Counted from the first letter of the stretch, positions 28,604 through 38,142 are shown. The stretch: 64,000 nt of DNA from SW-4-43-9 sp047617985 (GCA_047617985.1 JBLGBS010000002.1:19507-83506), one strand, 5' to 3'. Notes: generated by a model not told the origin, from the sequence alone. Translations and numbers: made by a program.

Positions 28604-31132
28604 TTACTTTTTCAACCGGTAGACAACCTCTCCATCTTTATTTTCTACTTCTATCTTATCCTCCTTCGCAAGCCATCCAAGGGCTTGATGAAGAGAGCTG
28701 TCATCTATTTTCGAGGAAGTGTAGCTCAGAAGTTTTGAAGCCGTTGCCTTTCCGTGAGACTCCAGAGTATCGTACACCCTCCCGGCTGGGGTTCCAACCA
28801 TTCCGTCGATACTGAACTTGTAGGTATCAGGACTTTCATCAACTCCTTCCTCTGCCTCAGCTACCTTCATAATTGTCTCAAGTGCTACATCGGGCGAGAC
28901 TGAGATCGCATCAATGTTGTTTTTCACTAGGAACTCGGCATATCCTTCATGGGTTGACGGTGCGTCCCCGCATATTCCTACATGCCGATTTTTTGCATGA
29001 GCTCCCTGGATAAGCTTTTGGATTGATTCTTTGACGGCAGGATCTCTCTCATCGAAAAGCTCTTTCAGCTTGTCTGAGTTCCTGTCAACTCCAAGGGTTA
29101 ACTGTGTAAGGTCGTTAGTTCCAACCGAGAAACCATCAAATACTTCCGCGAACTCTTCAGCTCTTATGATGTTAGCAGGTATCTCCGCCATAACATATAC
29201 TTCTACGTCTCCCTTATCCAGTCCGTACTCCTTCATCTTGGCTCTGACGTTTTTCCCTTCATCGACCGTTCTGCAGAACGGAACCATTATAGTGAGGTTA
29301 TCAAGTCCCAGGTCGTCTATCGCCTTTCTAAGTGCCTTGCATTCAAGCTCGAAGGCTTTTGAGAAGACTTCGTCGTAGTACCTTGATGCACCTCTAAAAC
29401 CCAGCATCGGGTTGGCTTCATCCGGTTCGAATTTTTCACCGCCTTCCAGCTGTGCATACTCATCGGATTTGAAATCAGATAACCTGACTACTACCTGATC
29501 CGGATAGAATGCAGCTCCAATCTTTCCAAGTCCGGATCTCAGAGCTCTGACGTATTCGTCCTCCCGCTCTTCCTCTATCAATTTCAGTGGGTGTTCGCCG
29601 ACGTGTGAGGAGATTATGAACTCCTCTCTCGCCAGTCCGACACCGTTGACCGGGAGCTGAGCTACATGGAAGACCTCGCTTGGCTCTCCAATGTTTACCT
29701 GGACGTCTGTCTCGGTATCTGGTATGCTGTCAAGGTGATGTTCATCAATATCAAACTCAAGCTCTCCTTCCCAGATCTTTCCTGTCGAGCTACTGCAGTC
29801 AACAGTTACTTCTTGGCCGTCACTGAGCTTGGAAGTTGCGTTTTCTGTTCCAATTACCGCCGGCACACCAATTTCTCTAGAAACAATCGCTGCGTGACTG
29901 GTTCGGCCTCCTTTGTTCGTGATGATCGCACCAGCCTTCTTCATGATCGGTTCCCAGTCTGGGTCGGTCATATCTGTTACCAGAACTTCTCCTTCCTCGA
30001 ACTGGTCGATCTCCTTTGGGGAGCTCAGCACATGCGCCTTTCCTTTCCCAATCTTCGAACCTATTGATTCCCCCTCCAGGATTACTTCTGATTCCTCCTG
30101 GAGTTTGTACTCTTCAATTACATTTTCGTCTTTCTCTGCCTGGACTGTTTCGGGTCGGGCCTGGACAATGTACATTTCCTTGGTTTGGCCATCGTAAACC
30201 CACTCAATATCCATAGGTTTGTCGTAGTGTTCTTCGATTCTGACTGCGTAGCGAGCCAGCTCTTTCACCTGGTTGTCGGTTATGCAGAATTTTTCTCTAT
30301 CATTTTTCGGTACTTTTTTCTCAACGTTTTCTTCTCCATCTCCTTCCTCGTGTTCATCGTTTCTAACGAGCTTGACTTCTTTGTCACCAAGTTTTCTCTC
30401 GATAATTCCGAAGTTCTCTTTGAACACAGTGAACTCATCGGGATTGACCTCTCCCAGAACTACATACTCTCCCAGGCCGTAGCTCCCGTTTATAGTTACA
30501 ACGTTGTCGAATCCTGAGTCCGGGTCTAATGTGAACATTACACCCGCAGCTCCGATATCGGAGCGACCCATTTTCTGGACAACCGCACTTAACTTCACAT
30601 CGAAATGTGAGAATCCTTTATCTTCTCTGTAGGAGATAGCTCTATTTGTGAATAGAGAGGCGTAGCAGTCTTTGATCCTCTTGACCAGATCTTTCTTCCC
30701 GGAAACGTTCAGGTAGGTCTCCTGCTGTCCCGCGAAAGATGCTCCCGGTAGATCCTCTGCGGTAGCTGATGACCTCACAGCTACTTCCGGGTTGTCGACT
30801 CCCAGCTTTTCCTCAAGTTCTTCGTATGATTTTACGAAGTCTTTCCGCAAGTCCTCCGGCATATCCGCTTCTTTGATGTGAGCTCTGATCTTCTCTCCAC
30901 GTCTCTGGAGATCGGTCACATCGTCTGTGTCTAAACCGTCCAGAAGATTCTCAATTTTGTCTCTTAAATCTGTATCATGGATGAAGCGATCGTATGCATC
31001 GCTTGTAGTTGCAAACCCAGGAAGAACCGGTACTTCAACCTCATTTCTGAGCTCTCCTAGGTTTGCGCTTTTTCCTCCTACGCGGGAGGTATCGTCTGCG
31101 TTAATATTCTCGAACCAGAGGACATTTGTCAT
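28604..31132 (-). CDS. ppsA: Phosphoenolpyruvate synthase (pyruvate, water dikinase), 842 aa
   Basis: Catalyses pyruvate + ATP + H2O to PEP + AMP + Pi and feeds gluconeogenesis; in DPANN archaea it can also run toward pyruvate. The N-terminal ATP-grasp domain has GGKSANLGEL and AVRSSATAEDLPGASFAGQ. The swivelling domain carries the catalytic histidine in GGRTSHAAIVSRE (near residue 410). The C-terminal TIM barrel has MVPFCRT, GTNDLTQLTLGVDR and ICGDAPS with the catalytic Cys. An extra ~65 residues at the C-terminus (GTPAGRVYDTLESHG ... VVYRLKK) look like a winged-helix domain (DUF2582-like), not part of the usual enzyme. The ATG is 28 nt from a TATA box, so the transcript is probably leaderless. 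Confidence 0.97.
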   Translation of the reverse strand: MTNVLWFENINADDTSRVGGKSANLGELRNEVEVPVLPGFATTSDAYDRFIHDTDLRDKIENLLDGLDTDDVTDLQRRGEKIRAHIKEADMPEDLRKDFVKSYEELEEKLGVDNPEVAVRSSATAEDLPGASFAGQQETYLNVSGKKDLVKRIKDCYASLFTNRAISYREDKGFSHFDVKLSAVVQKMGRSDIGAAGVMFTLDPDSGFDNVVTINGSYGLGEYVVLGEVNPDEFTVFKENFGIIERKLGDKEVKLVRNDEHEEGDGEENVEKKVPKNDREKFCITDNQVKELARYAVRIEEHYDKPMDIEWVYDGQTKEMYIVQARPETVQAEKDENVIEEYKLQEESEVILEGESIGSKIGKGKAHVLSSPKEIDQFEEGEVLVTDMTDPDWEPIMKKAGAIITNKGGRTSHAAIVSREIGVPAVIGTENATSKLSDGQEVTVDCSSSTGKIWEGELEFDIDEHHLDSIPDTETDVQVNIGEPSEVFHVAQLPVNGVGLAREEFIISSHVGEHPLKLIEEEREDEYVRALRSGLGKIGAAFYPDQVVVRLSDFKSDEYAQLEGGEKFEPDEANPMLGFRGASRYYDEVFSKAFELECKALRKAIDDLGLDNLTIMVPFCRTVDEGKNVRAKMKEYGLDKGDVEVYVMAEIPANIIRAEEFAEVFDGFSVGTNDLTQLTLGVDRNSDKLKELFDERDPAVKESIQKLIQGAHAKNRHVGICGDAPSTHEGYAEFLVKNNIDAISVSPDVALETIMKVAEAEEGVDESPDTYKFSIDGMVGTPAGRVYDTLESHGKATASKLLSYTSSKIDDSSLHQALGWLAKEDKIEVENKDGEVVYRLKK

Positions 31133-31154
31133 GGCTAAAAATTCGGCTAGCCCG

Positions 31155-31165
31155 CATATAAAAAA
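31155..31165. promoter_or_regulatory. Shared TATA box between ppsA and the pilin operon
   Basis: CATATAAAAAA lies about 28 nt from the ppsA ATG on the - strand and about 23 nt from the GTG at 31183 on the + strand. It is the only good TATA in the 50-base gap, so both divergent transcripts may use it. Confidence 0.5.
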
Positions 31166-31182
31166 CGCGTTGTGATCCTCTA

Positions 31183-31644
31183 GTGGAAATTTGCAGGAAG
31201 GAAGCTGATTTTAACGGTCTTGAGAAATGTCTAGGTGTGAAAGGACAGGCAGCGATCGAGTACATGACAGTATTTGGGATAGCACTGCTCCTGGCAGCGC
31301 CTTTTGTGATGAAAGCGCAGTCCTCTATAATGGAGATTCAGTCCAAGTCGAGCTTTGTATCTATGCAGGATTCTCTAAACGATATTGATGTAGCTGTCAG
31401 AACTGTAAGTGCTTCCGGTGAACCGGCTGCCAGAACTTTTGAGGTTAGAATCCCGGAAAGTGTCAATGAGACAGATATCCGGGAACAAAACATAGTGGTT
31501 CGCCTGAACACTCCTACGGGTACTGAAAGGCTTTCCCGAAATTTTGAGACCAATCTGACCGGGAACCTGCCTTCTGAACCAGGTCTGTACCTTTTGAGGG
31601 TTAGAGCAGAAGCCGGCGAAGTAGATCTGGAGGTGGTTTCATGA
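31183..31644 (+). CDS. Class III prepilin-like protein (153 aa, or 135 aa from internal GTG)
   Basis: Contains KGQAAIEYMTVFGIALLLAAPFV, the archaeal type IV prepilin signature: Lys-Gly cleavage site for the prepilin peptidase, then Gln-Ala-x-x-Glu-Tyr and a hydrophobic alpha1 helix. The C-terminal part is a small beta domain. GTG 31183 lies at the expected transcription start. GTG 31237 would give the short leader MKGQ typical of the family, so the true start is uncertain. It is first of five overlapping prepilin-like genes. Confidence 0.85.
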   Translation: MEICRKEADFNGLEKCLGVKGQAAIEYMTVFGIALLLAAPFVMKAQSSIMEIQSKSSFVSMQDSLNDIDVAVRTVSASGEPAARTFEVRIPESVNETDIREQNIVVRLNTPTGTERLSRNFETNLTGNLPSEPGLYLLRVRAEAGEVDLEVVS

Positions 31645-32045
31645 GGAAAGGACAGAGCTCTCTGGAGTTTCTGGCAATGGTTTCCCTCTCAATGCTGATT
31701 CTTGCTTCCCTGTACTCTCTTATGGCTGAAAAACAGCAGGACACTGTGAAATTCCAGCAGGACAAGAATGCAGAGTACGTTTCCGAGAAAGTAGCTTTCG
31801 AGGTTGAGATGGCTCTTGTTCAGGGAGAAGGATACTCCCGTGTTTTCAGCCTCCCTGCCAGGATCGGAGGATCCAATTATTCGATCAGCGTCGGCAGTGG
31901 CGAGGTTTTCACTCAGTGGGGAGACAGCTCTCTCTACCGGTTAAGCCGTTATCAGGGAGAGGAAATGGTTCTAAATGTTGATCATGAATCTCAGGTTTTC
32001 AGAGTTAAACACAACTCTTCGGGGGTGTCGATAGTTGAACAGTAG
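31641..32045 (+). CDS. Class III prepilin-like protein (134 aa)
   Basis: N-terminus MRKGQSSLEFLAMVSLSMLILA has the Gly-Gln cleavage site, a glutamate at +5 and a hydrophobic helix, as in archaeal minor pilins. A predicted helical stem (about 30-60) and a small beta head follow. It overlaps the upstream stop by 4 bases and the downstream start by 11. Confidence 0.82.
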   Translation: MRKGQSSLEFLAMVSLSMLILASLYSLMAEKQQDTVKFQQDKNAEYVSEKVAFEVEMALVQGEGYSRVFSLPARIGGSNYSISVGSGEVFTQWGDSSLYRLSRYQGEEMVLNVDHESQVFRVKHNSSGVSIVEQ

Positions 32046-32535
32046 ATCTGGTCAGTCATTTATGCCGGATTTTCTGGCCAGCCTGGCGCTTTTCGGGGTT
32101 GTTGTTTCAATCTTTCTTTTCTCCTGGAACTCTGTTATCTCCAATCAGGGTGATTTCTCAGAGTCAGATCAGATGAGGTCAGAGGCGTACTACACGGCTA
32201 CGTTCCTGGTTTCCACTCCTGGTTATCCCGAGAACTGGAACAGCTCCACAGTGGAGGTGCCGGGGTTCGCCTCATCGGATAATATACTCAAGCCGGATAA
32301 GCTGTCAGAGTTCAGAAATCTTTCCTACAGTCAGCAGAAACTGCTCCTTCAGGCTCAGGACTACAGAATGGTTTTCCGGAACTCCTCTGGGGTTATCGAA
32401 CTGGAAGGAGAACCGCTCGAGTACGGAAAGGAGCCTGAAAACGCTTCAAACGCTGTTGTTATAAACCGCAACGTGCTTATCGACTTTCCGGTCGAGAGAC
32501 AGGAGGCGGAGATGAGGTATGTGGTATGGAACTGA
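32035..32535 (+). CDS. Minor pilin-like protein (166 aa)
   Basis: Starts at TTG with GGGGGTG about 7 nt upstream. The N-terminus NSRSGQSFMPDFLASLALFGVV has a Gly-Gln junction and a hydrophobic helix with Asp instead of the usual Glu near +5. The C-terminal domain ends in a beta-rich part. It is coupled by overlap to both neighbours. Probably a minor (priming or tip) pilin of the same machine. Confidence 0.78.
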   Translation: MNSRSGQSFMPDFLASLALFGVVVSIFLFSWNSVISNQGDFSESDQMRSEAYYTATFLVSTPGYPENWNSSTVEVPGFASSDNILKPDKLSEFRNLSYSQQKLLLQAQDYRMVFRNSSGVIELEGEPLEYGKEPENASNAVVINRNVLIDFPVERQEAEMRYVVWN

Positions 32536-34439
32536 ATAATCTGCGTAAGGGGTTTTACTTCTCTTTCGATGCTTTTCTGGCGTTCACAGTGATGGCGGCG
32601 TCACTTGCGGTTGTTTCCCAGTCGTCTTTTATCTCCTCCAGCAGTTTTGATGCTGCTACAGTTGATTACAGAGAAGCAAATGTGGCCGGCAAAGACGCTA
32701 TGAAACTGGCTTCAAGTCAGAGGTTCAGCTCATTCAATCAGTCTTTCCAGCAGGAGCTTGTGTCGCAGACGGTTATGACCGAGCAGGATATGAACAGATC
32801 GCTGGTTGATGGTATAACACTTCTCTGGGCTGCCAGAAACTTCAGTTATGCAGAGGAAGTGTCAGGGAGGTACTTTGACAGAAAGGTTCCGGAGGACTAC
32901 GGTTACCGTTTGCAGGTGGATTCAAGTCAGGATACCAGCGTTATACACAGCACTTCGTCGATCCCACAGGATTCAAGCTCGGTTACAAGTATTTCCAGAC
33001 TGGTTTCCGGGCATGCAATAGACAGGCCCAGCGAAGGTTTTCAGTCCCGTGCAACTCTTGACTCCTTCTCTAAGAACGAGACGCAGTCCTACACATTTGC
33101 CTCGCAGGGAGGTACGATGGACGGCGGTCTATTGACAGTGGATAAACATTTTGAGCTTGATGCGGACAGTATCAACTCTGCCAGGCTTTATCTGGCGCTC
33201 GACTTTGGATGTGAGGACGATGACCTGGCAGAGGTCAGGGTCAACGGCGACCCATACTACTACAGTGATGTCGACTGGGAACGGTTTGACGATGGCTGTA
33301 ATTTCCGGAGAGGAGGTTTCGGATCTCTGAACGTAACAGAATCTGTTGAATCAGGAACCAACAATGTTACCATAGAGTTCAGAGCTTCGGACTATCACGC
33401 ACATATACAGCCGGGAACCCGTCTCACGGTCAATTACACAGATTCAGGTCTGGACTACAGATCGGAGCCGGTTCACCGGAGAATATATTTTGAGAACAGT
33501 TCATCAGAACTCGGAAGTGGAGGTGAGACCGGTCTGTTCAGCATGAAGTCGTATGAGATACCTCAGGGCGCTGAAATCATCAATGCCTCGTTCAAGCTTA
33601 ACGCTTCAGGCGTTGAGAGGGAAAACTACGGACAGTGCTACTACAGCGGTTTCTACTGTATAGATGAGTACGATGTAAGGGTTTATCATGATGGGGATGA
33701 ACTTCTTGAGAAAGGTGCTCCGGAGGACGGCGATGTAAATCAGTACTTTGATCTAACCGGTGAGACACATCAGGGAACAAATCTTGTTTCAGTGTATCTT
33801 GACTTCCAGAACGATGGAGGCTGGAGCAACACACCGATTAATCTTCACTCTGATTACCAGACGAATAAATCCACTCATATAGATGTGTGGTACAGACCGC
33901 CGGAAGACCAGATAAGATTTGGAACTATCAAAGTCAGGAGGGAGAAGTTTTTCGACCAGACGGCAAATAGGATAACTACTTCTCCTGATTTCAAGTACAG
34001 CGATATTACACAGGTTCATGCTTACCCTGTCCAGCTCAGCGGATCAAGGATAGATGTTAGAGCTTGGCCTGAAGGAAGCGCATCTCAGAATGTTTTCTCA
34101 TCGGAAAGATCCAGGGAAATCCCTTCATCGGTTTTCATTGATCCGGCAAGGTTTGATACCGACAGAGAAAATTATGTGGAGATGGAAGACGAGAACTCGG
34201 GTAACGTTTTCTACAGAAAATCCAGCCTTTCATACACAGGTAGAGTGCCGAACCAGGTGGGCTACGGCCAGTTATTTGATTCGAGAGAAAAAGCTGTTGA
34301 AGATGCAAGAGAGAGGCTTGAGGATACTATAGGCCCTCACGTCCAGCAGAAAAGTATCAGTCAGGAAACCCTTTCAACCGGCGACCAGCCTTATCTCTGG
34401 GGCCCGGCATCTGTGGAACTGGTGATATGGGATGAGTAA
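32526..34439 (+). CDS. Large pilin-like surface protein (637 aa)
   Basis: N-terminus LRKGFYFSFDAFLAFTVMAASLAVVS follows the prepilin layout (basic-Gly, then a hydrophobic helix with an acidic residue) but is fused to a very large head. The head contains at least two related beta-sandwich domains with DYxAxIxPGTxLxVxY-like endings (about 230-305 and 325-460), similar to domains that present receptor-binding loops. Unusually long for a pilin; a tip adhesin is a reasonable inference. The start overlaps the previous stop. Confidence 0.8.
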   Translation: MELNNLRKGFYFSFDAFLAFTVMAASLAVVSQSSFISSSSFDAATVDYREANVAGKDAMKLASSQRFSSFNQSFQQELVSQTVMTEQDMNRSLVDGITLLWAARNFSYAEEVSGRYFDRKVPEDYGYRLQVDSSQDTSVIHSTSSIPQDSSSVTSISRLVSGHAIDRPSEGFQSRATLDSFSKNETQSYTFASQGGTMDGGLLTVDKHFELDADSINSARLYLALDFGCEDDDLAEVRVNGDPYYYSDVDWERFDDGCNFRRGGFGSLNVTESVESGTNNVTIEFRASDYHAHIQPGTRLTVNYTDSGLDYRSEPVHRRIYFENSSSELGSGGETGLFSMKSYEIPQGAEIINASFKLNASGVERENYGQCYYSGFYCIDEYDVRVYHDGDELLEKGAPEDGDVNQYFDLTGETHQGTNLVSVYLDFQNDGGWSNTPINLHSDYQTNKSTHIDVWYRPPEDQIRFGTIKVRREKFFDQTANRITTSPDFKYSDITQVHAYPVQLSGSRIDVRAWPEGSASQNVFSSERSREIPSSVFIDPARFDTDRENYVEMEDENSGNVFYRKSSLSYTGRVPNQVGYGQLFDSREKAVEDARERLEDTIGPHVQQKSISQETLSTGDQPYLWGPASVELVIWDE

Positions 34440-35637
34440 GGGTTTCGCATACACCTCTTTTGCACTTCTCTCAGCTACACTGCTTCTATCTCTAATCTTT
34501 TTCCAGGTCTATCAGCCTACTGACATAGGTAATGCCAATGCTGAAAGGATAGGAGAAGCATCTTTTTTTCTGGATTCTGTCTTCAAAGATACGGATAGAA
34601 CATTAAGGATAGCAACCAGAAGAGCTTTCACCGGCGCGGTATCCGAGGTGGTGACTGACGGCAGTCCTCTGGAAGATCCGCAGAGAAATATAACGGAGAT
34701 AATGGTCAACGGGACACTGGGCGGTCAGGAAGTGGACTCGGTAGAGAACGCATCTCTGTCGAAATGGGAGCAGAAAGTATCAGGTATAGCATCTGATTCA
34801 GGATACGCTCTAAATATAACTGTTGTAAACTCCTCTTTCAACAGCTCAGGTTTTGAAATTTATTCATCATTTAATGTGACAGCTCAGCTGAAGGATCCGG
34901 TGACGAGGGCAAGATTCAACAGAACACATTACACGGAGACAACCACCTCTATACGTGATCTCGAGGATCCGATGATAACAGTTAGATCCCGCGGAAGATA
35001 CACTGAAACGGTGAGGGAATGCGGTTTCGAGCAACCTGCTGAAAGAGTGCTAACAGCCGAACAGAACACCTCTGATACAGCTTACGGTGAACTGGAAGTT
35101 CAGCCGTCCGATCTGTCTTCTGTCGATTCTGAAGGTAGTAAAATCCTGGCTGTACAGGATCCTGACAGCTACTCGAGCGATCAGTTGAATCAGTTCGAAG
35201 GGGTGATCGGTGCTGAGAGCTACTCAACTCCGTCTCAGTTAACCAATGCTTATGCGCTTGAAACAGGTTCTCTTTCAGGATTTGAGGATAGAGATAATGC
35301 GGTTATAGACTCCGGACGGATCTGGAGTACAGGTTTCTCTCAGATGTTCGAAGAAGGCTGCTACATTGAATCTCAGGAGGCGCCAAGCTTCACTGATAGG
35401 CTGGAAAACAGCGCAGATGCAGACTCGGAGGGGATCGTAACGCTGATTGATGTTCCAGAGCTTCCCCCGGAACTGCAGAAATCTGATGCGTCTGCTGTAG
35501 GTTTCATCTACTTCAGCGATTCGGCGTCGGACAATCCCCGAAGCATTAAAGGAGTATCTACCCCGGACGACTATCCCTGGTTCCGGATTGACGAAGAGCA
35601 TGTTGAGGAATGGAATCTAGAAGGATTGGCTGAGTAA
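34432..35637 (+). CDS. Pilin-like or membrane-anchored protein, last of the pilin operon (401 aa)
   Basis: N-terminus MSKGFAYTSFALLSATLLLSLIFF again has Lys-Gly before a hydrophobic helix, then a helical stem with NANAERIGEASFFLDSVFKDTDRTLRIA and a large mixed head with two cysteines. It overlaps the upstream gene by 8 bases. The five genes 31183-35637 form one translationally coupled set of pilin-like proteins of rising size. The + strand ends 32 bases before the stop of the convergent major pilin-like gene. Confidence 0.78.
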   Translation: MSKGFAYTSFALLSATLLLSLIFFQVYQPTDIGNANAERIGEASFFLDSVFKDTDRTLRIATRRAFTGAVSEVVTDGSPLEDPQRNITEIMVNGTLGGQEVDSVENASLSKWEQKVSGIASDSGYALNITVVNSSFNSSGFEIYSSFNVTAQLKDPVTRARFNRTHYTETTTSIRDLEDPMITVRSRGRYTETVRECGFEQPAERVLTAEQNTSDTAYGELEVQPSDLSSVDSEGSKILAVQDPDSYSSDQLNQFEGVIGAESYSTPSQLTNAYALETGSLSGFEDRDNAVIDSGRIWSTGFSQMFEEGCYIESQEAPSFTDRLENSADADSEGIVTLIDVPELPPELQKSDASAVGFIYFSDSASDNPRSIKGVSTPDDYPWFRIDEEHVEEWNLEGLAE

Positions 35638-35669
35638 ATAAAAATAAGAAAGGAAAATGTAGAAGGTTT

Positions 35670-36143
35670 TTAACTACTATCTGCCATCTGTCCCTGAAGT
35701 GAACCTGAGTCCTCAGAGTCTAGACCGCCTTCGTCGTATTCGACACTGATGTCGAACGTGTTACATCCTTCTTCGGAATGTGTGATTTCTCCGATTGTGA
35801 ACTGTGCGGAATCTCCGAATCCTAATGTAACTGCTCCTGATGCGGTTTCGTCAGCTTCGTATGTTCCTACTGTTACAGAAGTGACGTTGATGTCTTCCTG
35901 CTGGTTATTTTCCAGCTGGACGTTAAGGCTTTCGTTTGTAGCTGAGAAATCAGATACTCCGAAGGCCTGCTGTGTGGACTCTATGTCGTTGATCTGCTGT
36001 TCACACGACTGCTGAGAGTCCTGTACGGTGGCGAAAATTGCTCCTCCTACAATTGCTACTACGAGAAGCATCCATCCGTAGGTCATCAGGTATTCGATGG
36101 CAGACTGTCCCTTGCTCGTTGAAAGTCTGAATTTCTGTGTCAT
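35670..36143 (-). CDS. Type IV prepilin, probable major pilin (157 aa)
   Basis: STSKGQSAIEYLMTYGWMLLVVAIVGGAIF is a canonical class III signal: cleavage between Gly and Gln by the archaeal prepilin peptidase, Glu at +5 of the mature chain, and the YLMTYGWxL helix. The mature head has two cysteines and an acidic Ser/Gly-rich tail. It has its own TATA (TTTTTATAAAG, about 36185-36195) and a leader with AGGTG. A separate strong promoter suggests high expression, as expected for a major subunit. It is downstream of the platform genes. Confidence 0.9.
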   Translation of the reverse strand: MTQKFRLSTSKGQSAIEYLMTYGWMLLVVAIVGGAIFATVQDSQQSCEQQINDIESTQQAFGVSDFSATNESLNVQLENNQQEDINVTSVTVGTYEADETASGAVTLGFGDSAQFTIGEITHSEEGCNTFDISVEYDEGGLDSEDSGSLQGQMADSS

Positions 36144-36225
36144 GAAAGGTTTTGCACCTGAACTCTAGTGTCTAATTATCTAACTCTTTATAAAAAGGTT
36201 TTCTGGAGCCTGAATTATCATTTTT

Positions 36226-37203
36226 CTATACCATCCCGCCCATTACGGAGGATATACCGTTCTTTACGATGAAGAACAGCACTACGGATATGGTTATCAT
36301 TACTGGTATGTACTTGGCGCCTTCCTTGATGTTGGCGTTTTTGATCTCCGATATTATTATCGCTGCGAAAAAGTTGATTGCGATTATCGCCATAACTGAG
36401 AACTGCTCGAAGAATGCGGTGTTGACCTCTGGAGCCTGGAAGCTGAGACCCAGCTCTCCGCCTGTCTGCATCTCTCCCACGTTGGTTCCGCTCCACATAT
36501 CGGCGGTGGTCTGCGACATGTAAACTGAAATTGAGAAGAGTAGAGGTGCGCCTACTACAGCAGCCATCAGAATGAAGATGACGTACATCCTGATGTTGGA
36601 GTTAATCTCCTGCTGGAGCTCCAGAGAGTTTCTAATATCTTCAGCGCTTGACTCGAGGAGCTGTGCTGTATTTCCACCGGACTGTATTCCATCGACCAGA
36701 AGCTTCAGAGTTTCCTTAAATAGCTCGGATTTAACCCTGTCCTCCATCTCCATCAGTGATTCCTCTACGGGTTCGCCTGAAAACATTTCCATAGCTGTCA
36801 GCCTTAATTCTTCCGCGAGCGGCCCGAATTCGTCTCTGGCGCTCATAAGGAATGCTTTGTCAATGCTCACCCCTGATTTCAGGTTTGCGCTGATCAGGAG
36901 AAGGGCGTCAGGCAGAACGTTCTCTATCTCGTTTTTCCGTCTTTCCGCAGCTATTGAAACAATAAGATAGGGTACAAGCAGTGCTATAGCAGGTGCTGAG
37001 ATTGTGAAGACGGCAGATCTCACCAGCATGCTGTAGGGGAGGAGAAGGCTTCCTATAAGTGTTATAAATATTGATATGCTTCCAAGGCTTACTGTGAGCC
37101 TTTCTAGGTTGGTTATGGAAGCGTACTTGGCCTCCAGTTCCATTGTATCTCTGTATTTCTCCGGAAGGCTCTCGTAGATTAGCTTGATTCTGTCGTTGTT
37201 CAT
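36226..37203 (-). CDS. tadC: Type II/IV secretion platform protein, TadC-like (325 aa)
   Basis: T2SSF domain membrane protein: two N-terminal helices, the cytosolic helical domain PDALLLISANLKSGVSIDKAFLMSA...GPLAEE with the conserved L.GG-type loop (SGGNTAQLLE), then C-terminal helices. In archaella one FlaJ protein carries two such domains; here, as in Tad systems, the platform is split into two genes. The start overlaps the stop of the TadB-like gene by 4 bases. It anchors the ATPase and feeds pilins into the growing fibre. Confidence 0.88.
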   Translation of the reverse strand: MNNDRIKLIYESLPEKYRDTMELEAKYASITNLERLTVSLGSISIFITLIGSLLLPYSMLVRSAVFTISAPAIALLVPYLIVSIAAERRKNEIENVLPDALLLISANLKSGVSIDKAFLMSARDEFGPLAEELRLTAMEMFSGEPVEESLMEMEDRVKSELFKETLKLLVDGIQSGGNTAQLLESSAEDIRNSLELQQEINSNIRMYVIFILMAAVVGAPLLFSISVYMSQTTADMWSGTNVGEMQTGGELGLSFQAPEVNTAFFEQFSVMAIIAINFFAAIIISEIKNANIKEGAKYIPVMITISVVLFFIVKNGISSVMGGMV

Positions 37204-38054
37204 GTTTTCACCTCAGGTCTCTTGGATTTAACGAAGTTCAGGAAGAATACCTGGAAAAGGATTAAACCTCCGAGAATCTGGTAGAATGTGAACTTATCCA
37301 GTCCTACCCCTGTAAAGGTTGACAGCACGATCAGGAATGTTACTCCGAGAGAGGGCATTATTACTGCTATCATGAGGTAGACGAGGATGTAAGGGTTCAG
37401 TTCTTTTCCGTATCGTTCAACCTTCAGCTTCTGCTGTTTGATCATTGAGTCCACGAGTGTTTCCAGTGTGTTGGACAGATCGGTTCCTGATTTCAGCGCG
37501 TTAATCATCTGCCACATTGCTCTTCTATACTGCTCGCTGGGATTTCTGACAATAGAGTCTTCCAGGGCTTCTATCTGCGGTTTACCGCCGTTTATGTCCT
37601 TTGTGATCCTCTTGAACTCGTTTGAGGCTTCTCCGTAGCCCTCGCTTACTGAGACCATGGCTTCGTACAGAGATATACCTGAGCGCACCTCTATCAGCAT
37701 GTGTCTAAGTGCGTAGGGCAGGTCTTTGTCAAGTTCTCGGGAAAGCCTTTTCGTTTTGATCTTCGGGTAGTTAGCTACAGTGAAGAATCCAAATATCGAT
37801 ACTATAGGGAAGAGAGCTACACCTCCTATCATCACCTGGTTGTTGCCTACGATTGCGCCGGCAGATATCAGCGAAATCGAAAGTGTTATCCCTATCTGAA
37901 GACCTCTTGCGATAGCTGAGGCTAGGAAAATATCGTCATCGATCTCCATCCGAGCCCTAGTTAGATCTCTCTGAATATTGGGAACCAGTTTATTTGCTCT
38001 TCCTGCTATCGGGAGGAAGTATTTAAGATATCTCTCGGATACGGTGAGATCCAT
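37200..38054 (-). CDS. tadB: Type II/IV secretion platform protein, TadB-like (284 aa)
   Basis: The T2SSF domain has RELDKDLPYALRHMLIEVRSGISLYEAMVSVSE...INALKSGTDLSNTLETL, flanked by helix pairs near residues 55-95 and 220-275. It works as the inner partner of the following TadC-like protein. The two-gene platform separates this system from the archaellum. It is divergent from a small membrane protein gene upstream. Confidence 0.9.
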   Translation of the reverse strand: MDLTVSERYLKYFLPIAGRANKLVPNIQRDLTRARMEIDDDIFLASAIARGLQIGITLSISLISAGAIVGNNQVMIGGVALFPIVSIFGFFTVANYPKIKTKRLSRELDKDLPYALRHMLIEVRSGISLYEAMVSVSEGYGEASNEFKRITKDINGGKPQIEALEDSIVRNPSEQYRRAMWQMINALKSGTDLSNTLETLVDSMIKQQKLKVERYGKELNPYILVYLMIAVIMPSLGVTFLIVLSTFTGVGLDKFTFYQILGGLILFQVFFLNFVKSKRPEVKT

Positions 38055-38113
38055 TTCTAAGTTTAGTTACTGATTTGTTGAATAAAAAGCAATCAGAGTC
38101 AGAGTAGGATTGA

Positions 38114-38123
38114 TTTTTATACC
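38114..38123 (+). promoter_or_regulatory. TATA box for the 105-aa membrane protein gene
   Basis: TTTTTATACC is centred about 25 nt before the ATG at 38143, the spacing of a leaderless archaeal promoter. It supports that this small gene, nested among - strand pilus genes, is real. Confidence 0.5.
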
Positions 38124-38142
38124 GGTCTGAGAACATTTACTT

